Shown piece after piece: positions 62,028 to 64,000 of a DNA stretch of 64,000 nt. This DNA comes from Strigamia acuminata (taxonomy: Eukaryota > Arthropoda > Chilopoda > Geophilomorpha > Linotaeniidae). Location: assembly GCA_949358305.1 (NCBI GenBank), contig OX442315.1:28360427-28424426 (forward strand), read 5' to 3'. A program made the translations under genes and the position numbers. The notes under the pieces are model-generated. The model was given only the letters and a program-made list of their open reading frames with translations, made no database searches and was not told the origin of the DNA. The number at the start of each line of letters is the position of its first letter. The first letter of the stretch is position 1.

Positions 62028-62903
62028 CTTCCACAATTGTTATCTTTATTTATTCATTGTTGCACTCTACAATTAATTACATATTACGTAGGTAGAATGT
62101 ATTGGATGTATTAATATCAATATTTGTGTGCGTGTATAAATTGATGCACAATTTGGAATGTAAATTAATGTCTTTCTTATTAAAAACTCAGACGCCACAT
62201 CGACAACAACATACAAGTACTTGTACTTATGGCTTATAATCCGTTTCATAAAACTGAGGACAAAGTTTTTTTGTCCACGGGTGTACTTGCTGTTAATTTG
62301 CTAAAATTTGTTAAAATGTAAAAAACTACCCCCGAGTTTCCCTGCAGCACCGGTGGCTATTTCGTCAAGTCTGTCAACTGATCGGTCGCTACTAGGTCAT
62401 TGCTATTTTGAACCGAGTTCTTTGGACTATTCTAATTTCACATCATAATTTAGGACTGTACTTAATTTTATGGCACATGTACAATATTAACTTTTAAAAC
62501 TGCTGGTTTTGAATGAAAAACCTATACTGGAAACCTGATTTTTTTTATATTCTTTTTTAGTTTATTTGCAAGCATTACAAACTTTTTTTTCAAGAGGAAA
62601 AGAACTATTTTTACGTTGTGTGATTTGATGAAAAATAGGTTATCAATTTTATAGAGATTACCGTAATCTAATTCCGTAGCAAAGAGTGTATTATTATTAC
62701 AAAGTGACATGGCAAACACAAAACAATATCGATTATTCTAGTTGAAAGATTATCAATCTTAATTTGTACAGTATCAAGTGGCAGTTTATCAAACTTTATT
62801 TTATCAGAAATGAGTAATTCATTTCTCAATAGGTTTCAAAACTTTAACTTGTTAAGTTGAAGCTTAACTGACAAACAAAAATCCTAAAATTCAAGAATCT
62901 TAA
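62028..62903. other. Spacer between ACSBG copies C and D
   Basis: About 880 bases, much shorter than the other spacers and without the transposon or the TATA block. The last 150 bases resemble the coding leader of the other copies (TATCAAGTGGCAGTTTATCA). No separate gene is seen. Confidence 0.5.
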
Positions 62904-64000
62904 ATGATGGTTAGCAGACAATGTGTTAAAGATCTAATTGCAGCACAGTTTACAGATCCACATATTCCAAAGCACCAATTGGGTAAGTTGATTGCCCACT
63001 GCCACCAATCATGGATTTTGTGTTCATATTCTTTCCGACACCGTTATTCTGCAGAGCACTCAAATTATTACTATTGTTGTTAACAATTACCAATTTAATT
63101 ATTTACATTTTAGGCCCAGACTATGTTATTCCAACAACAGATAATAGAACATGGCTTCCAGAAGGTGCAGTTCAGATTAAAATGGTTCAAAACAGTGATC
63201 CCAGATATGAACCCGAATCGATGGTATCACTGCTTCGAAAAGCAGTTAACAACAGTCCAAACAAAATCGCATTATTGACAAAAAGAAATGACAAATTAGT
63301 TGAATGGAGTTATTTGCAGTATTTGAACCAGGTAGAGACGATTGCAAAAGGCTTTATAAAAGTAAGTTAAAAAAATTAATATTGTCTACTTTATTAACGG
63401 TATAATTATCAGTATATTCATTCATACCCTAGTATAATAATAATTTTAAAAAACCGACCAATATCTATTGATGATAAAAATATTGATATCTCGTTGGATA
63501 GCGCTTTTTATCTCAGATGTAATTTTAGAGTGCACTTAGTGGAATTTATTTTTATTTTTATTATTTTATTACCGGTATCTAATATTTATACACATGACAA
63601 CTTTATTATTTTTTATTTAAATTTAAAACCAACTTTTCCCTTATTTATAGCTTGGTGTTATTCCTTTTCACGGTGTAGCAATTTTGAGTAACAATTCTCC
63701 TGAATGGCTAATATCTTACTTAGCTGCTATCTTCTGTGGGTAGGTAATCTAAACTAAATACAGTATTATTAACACCTAAAGTATTTATGGTTTAATAAAT
63801 TTAATTCTCCAGTGGTTTTCCTGCTGGAATATACACAACAAATTCAAGAGATGCTTGTTACCACGTACTCGAAGATAGCTCTGCAAACATTCTTTTAGTG
63901 GAAAATGAATCTCAATTGGAAAAAATTAAAGACATACGACACAAATTGCCGAATTTAAAAGCAATCGTCCAATTCAACGGGCAACCCAACCAAGACGATG
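62904..64000 (+). CDS. ACSBG: Long-chain acyl-CoA synthetase, bubblegum (ACSBG) family, copy D (cut by window end)
   Basis: The start (MMVSRQCVKDLIAAQFTDPH) and exons 1 to 4 are present: exon 2 encodes [20 protein letters not shown] and exon 3 [16 protein letters not shown]. Exon 4 runs to the window end within FNGQPNQDD. Exon 4 is closer to copy A ([18 protein letters not shown]) while exon 2 is closer to copy C ([19 protein letters not shown]), so copy D is a mosaic of the two types. It is open as far as it can be read. Confidence 0.9.

Overview
This window is nuclear DNA from an AT-rich invertebrate animal. The genes have many short spliced introns (GT...AG, usually a T-rich tract before the acceptor) and the products are animal-specific: Integrator subunit 13, PXK, CDC42 small effector, RAD18, an XK-related protein and bubblegum-type acyl-CoA synthetases. 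One eukaryotic tRNA-Ser gene is present. I cannot name the species. The gene set and the transposon types would suit an arthropod or a related ecdysozoan, but that is inference.

Layout. Positions 1-3589 hold no recognisable gene. From 3.6 to 23.5 kb lies a compact block of conserved single-copy genes: SEC61 alpha (+), INTS13 (-), PXK (+, head to head with INTS13 across about 205 bp), urocanate hydratase (-), tRNA-Ser(AGA) (-), CDC42SE (+), RAD18 (+) and an XK-related membrane protein (-). Most of these models were assembled exon by exon. Each one for which I summed the exons closes in frame at a length close to the known family (SEC61A 476 aa, INTS13 664, PXK 567, CDC42SE 86, RAD18 445, XKR 440).

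From 24.3 to 40.7 kb lies the most unusual part: eight paralogous five-exon genes I do not recognise. Each encodes a small protein with an N-terminal signal peptide, twelve core cysteines and a hydrophobic C-terminal tail with almost nothing after it, as in GPI-anchored proteins. Seven share a C-x9-C-W motif and a C-W-x5-C motif. All eight share the same intron phases (1, 2, 1, 2) although their sequences differ widely. They look like one old, tandemly expanded family of secreted, membrane-tethered, disulfide-rich proteins. A decayed Ty3/gypsy-type retrotransposon lies between the third and fourth genes.

From 43.9 kb to the end is a tandem array of four ACSBG (bubblegum) long-chain acyl-CoA synthetase genes. 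Copies A and C look intact, and C sums to 669 aa. Copy B is nearly identical to C but has lost exactly 1246 bp, which shifts the frame. Copy D runs off the window. A 6.6 kb unit from the end of A to the end of B is repeated almost perfectly from the end of B to the end of C. Each unit carries a 1032-bp piggyBac-like non-autonomous element flanked by TTAA, and the unoccupied version of the same site survives upstream of copy A. Inside that element, within a second set of inverted repeats, is a fragment of an ACSBG exon: a host gene piece carried by a transposon that sits beside its source genes.
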